22,284 nt of DNA from a virus. Under the pieces are notes generated by a model. That model was not told the origin of the DNA. It saw only the letters and a list, made by a program, of their open reading frames with translations, and ran no database searches. The position numbers and the translations under genes are program-made. The stretch covers positions 1 to 22,284 of the IMG/VR virus record IMGVR_UViG_3300020463_002616. One strand, written 5' to 3'. Within the stretch, counting starts at the first letter, position 1. Each line of letters begins with the position of its first letter. Shown piece after piece: positions 21,252-22,284 of the stretch.

Positions 21252-21812
21252 ATGAGAACATTTAAAGAAATATTAAACGAATCACAAAAAACCTACGAGT
21301 TTTGTATTAAAATGGCAGGCGAATTATCCAAGGATAATAATGATAAATTAGAATCTTGTCTCCAAAAATATCAATTAGTCAAACTAGGACCTGGCAAAAC
21401 TACACCAATTACGGAACGTCCATTAGATTTCCCCCAGTTACAAAATATGGAAGTTACAATTTATGAAGCAGAAGTAGCATATCCTGTTACACCAAACGTT
21501 CTTGCTACATATATTGCAAGTTGCTGTGATTGTGATGAAAAATATGTCAGGGTAAACACAGTAGGACATGATATTGATATATTACAAGAACCTGCTGATG
21601 ACAAACCATATGAAGCGATGTTGAACACAGAGGACATGGGCGGAGAAGATGGCCAACAACTTGCAGGAACAAATAGAGTGATGGACTTACTTAAAGAGCT
21701 TGAAGATGCACGTAAGGATAGAGAAATAGATCCAACAGAAGGCGTTAAGCCAGGTGAATCACAAGATATAAAAGATGAAACAGCTGACGCAAAGTCGCCG
21801 ATAGGAAGTTAA
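21252..21812 (+). CDS. Hypothetical protein with a capsid-targeting-like N-terminus (186 aa)
   Basis: No enzymatic family recognised. The N-terminus MRTFKEILNES resembles the T4 capsid-targeting sequence (MKTYQEFIAEA type), with an LNE|S site that fits the gp21 protease rule L/I-x-E|A/G/S. The middle contains KTYEFCIKMAGELS, ITERPLDFPQLQNMEVTIYEAEVAYP, then a Cys-rich ASCCDCDEKYV and a charged C-terminal tail GEDGQQLAGTNRVMDLLKELEDARKDRE. I recall relatives between gp16 and gp17 in marine T4-like phages without a known role. An acidic tail of about 60 residues is probably disordered. Its own late motif lies upstream. It could be a prohead-core or DNA-ejected protein. Confidence 0.6.
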   Translation: MRTFKEILNESQKTYEFCIKMAGELSKDNNDKLESCLQKYQLVKLGPGKTTPITERPLDFPQLQNMEVTIYEAEVAYPVTPNVLATYIASCCDCDEKYVRVNTVGHDIDILQEPADDKPYEAMLNTEDMGGEDGQQLAGTNRVMDLLKELEDARKDREIDPTEGVKPGESQDIKDETADAKSPIGS

Positions 21813-21814
21813 AA

Positions 21815-22284
21815 ATGAATAACATGAGATCATACCTAGATATTTTGAACGAAGCTCCTGCTAGAGGACTTTCGAGCGATGGAGGATTAGTAAATTTTAA
21901 TGTAGATAAAAGTTTGCCAATTACTAAAATAAAAGATGATGCAGGCAAAGTATTTGATTTACATGCGTCAGAAGAAGATGCACAAAAATTTATTGATGGT
22001 AGCAATGCCTATGAAAAATTTGATAGTAGTACTGCACAAGATGTATCAGGTGGTAATGAAAAATTAGATGCTATTGTTAAAAAATATGCTAAGCCAGGTA
22101 TGAGTGTAGCGGACATTGCGGCTGCTGAAAAAGAAGCTGGTAATGATAATGATTCTAGATATGTACTTGCATACATAGCAAAGTCTTTAGGAATGGAAGG
22201 TATGTATAGAGCAGATGGTAGCTCCTATATATTCCTTGATGGCGATGAGGTTAAAAGTGCCAGAGGGGGCAACATGGATCAGGC
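21815..22284 (+). CDS. Hypothetical protein with a second CTS-like N-terminus (3' end outside window)
   Basis: Open frame starting at ATG 21815, two bases after the previous stop, with AGGAA (21803-21807) as ribosome site. It is still open at the right edge after 156 codons. The N-terminus MNNMRSYLDILNEAPARG contains YLDILNEA, again an LNE|A cleavage-like site like that of the gene before it. The body has KVFDLHASEEDAQKFIDG, VKKYAKPGMSVADIAAAEKEAG and YVLAYIAKSLGMEGMYRADG, mixed helices and small strands without a recognised family. It probably belongs to the same unit. gp17 may lie beyond the window, but I cannot see it. Confidence 0.58.
   Translation, partial: MNNMRSYLDILNEAPARGLSSDGGLVNFNVDKSLPITKIKDDAGKVFDLHASEEDAQKFIDGSNAYEKFDSSTAQDVSGGNEKLDAIVKKYAKPGMSVADIAAAEKEAGNDNDSRYVLAYIAKSLGMEGMYRADGSSYIFLDGDEVKSARGGNMDQ

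Noticed and set aside
1-22284. CRISPR array, insertion sequence or prophage integration module
   Set aside because: No spaced repeats, transposase, integrase or terminal inverted repeats were found; the genes are those of a lytic T4-like phage.
1-22284. Naming the host (for example Pelagibacter or a cyanobacterium)
   Set aside because: Low GC content and marine-type gene set are suggestive only; no photosynthesis gene or host-derived tRNA is present to decide.

Overview
The window is a 22.3 kb piece of an AT-rich, tightly packed genome of a tailed phage with a contractile tail. It belongs to the T4-like group, most likely the marine T4-like phages. The evidence is a set of T4 structural homologues: neck proteins gp13, gp14 and gp15, a very large tail sheath gp18, tail tube gp19, a second tube-family protein, head-completion nuclease gp4 and small terminase gp16. 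Genes overlap by 1-14 bp or are separated by a few bases. I see no tRNA, CRISPR array, integrase or insertion sequence. The host cannot be named from the sequence; a low-GC marine bacterium is only an inference.

Layout. (1) 1-3129: accessory block of four complete and one truncated 2-oxoglutarate/Fe(II)-oxygenase-like genes, with an SGNH-hydrolase-like gene among them. (2) 3119-6871: a heptose block with a GmhB-like phosphatase, a small acidic protein, a parvulin prolyl isomerase on the opposite strand, a bifunctional HldE, a metal-type cupin and an HldD epimerase. Together they could make ADP-L-glycero-D-manno-heptose; only the first isomerase (GmhA) is missing, and the cupin between hldE and hldD is a candidate replacement. 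(3) 6896-9094: a long beta-rich virion protein carrying two cupredoxin-like domains with complete type-1 copper ligand sets. (4) 9081-12762, minus strand: operon gp14 - gp15 - Nudix - degenerate cupin - small protein. (5) 12806-14518: gp13, a dNMP kinase behind a consensus sigma70 promoter, and a convergent HNH-type protein. (6) 14629-22284: gp18, gp19, terminator, tube-family protein, small conserved protein, gp4, gp16, then two proteins whose N-termini resemble T4 capsid-targeting sequences; the last runs off the edge.

Regulation. A GATAAATA motif, close to the T4 late promoter TATAAATA, stands before most structural transcription units. Between gp14 and gp13 two copies form a perfect inverted repeat, giving back-to-back late promoters. 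At two genes the motif lies five bases before the start codon, suggesting leaderless messages. A perfect TTGACA-17-TATAAT promoter precedes the dNMP kinase, as expected of an early or middle gene read by host polymerase.

Working together: the right side builds neck, tail and packaging machinery. The left side looks like a chemical-modification island (hydroxylation, sugar-nucleotide synthesis, possible ester chemistry) that could decorate virion proteins, DNA or the host surface. The target is not visible in the window.
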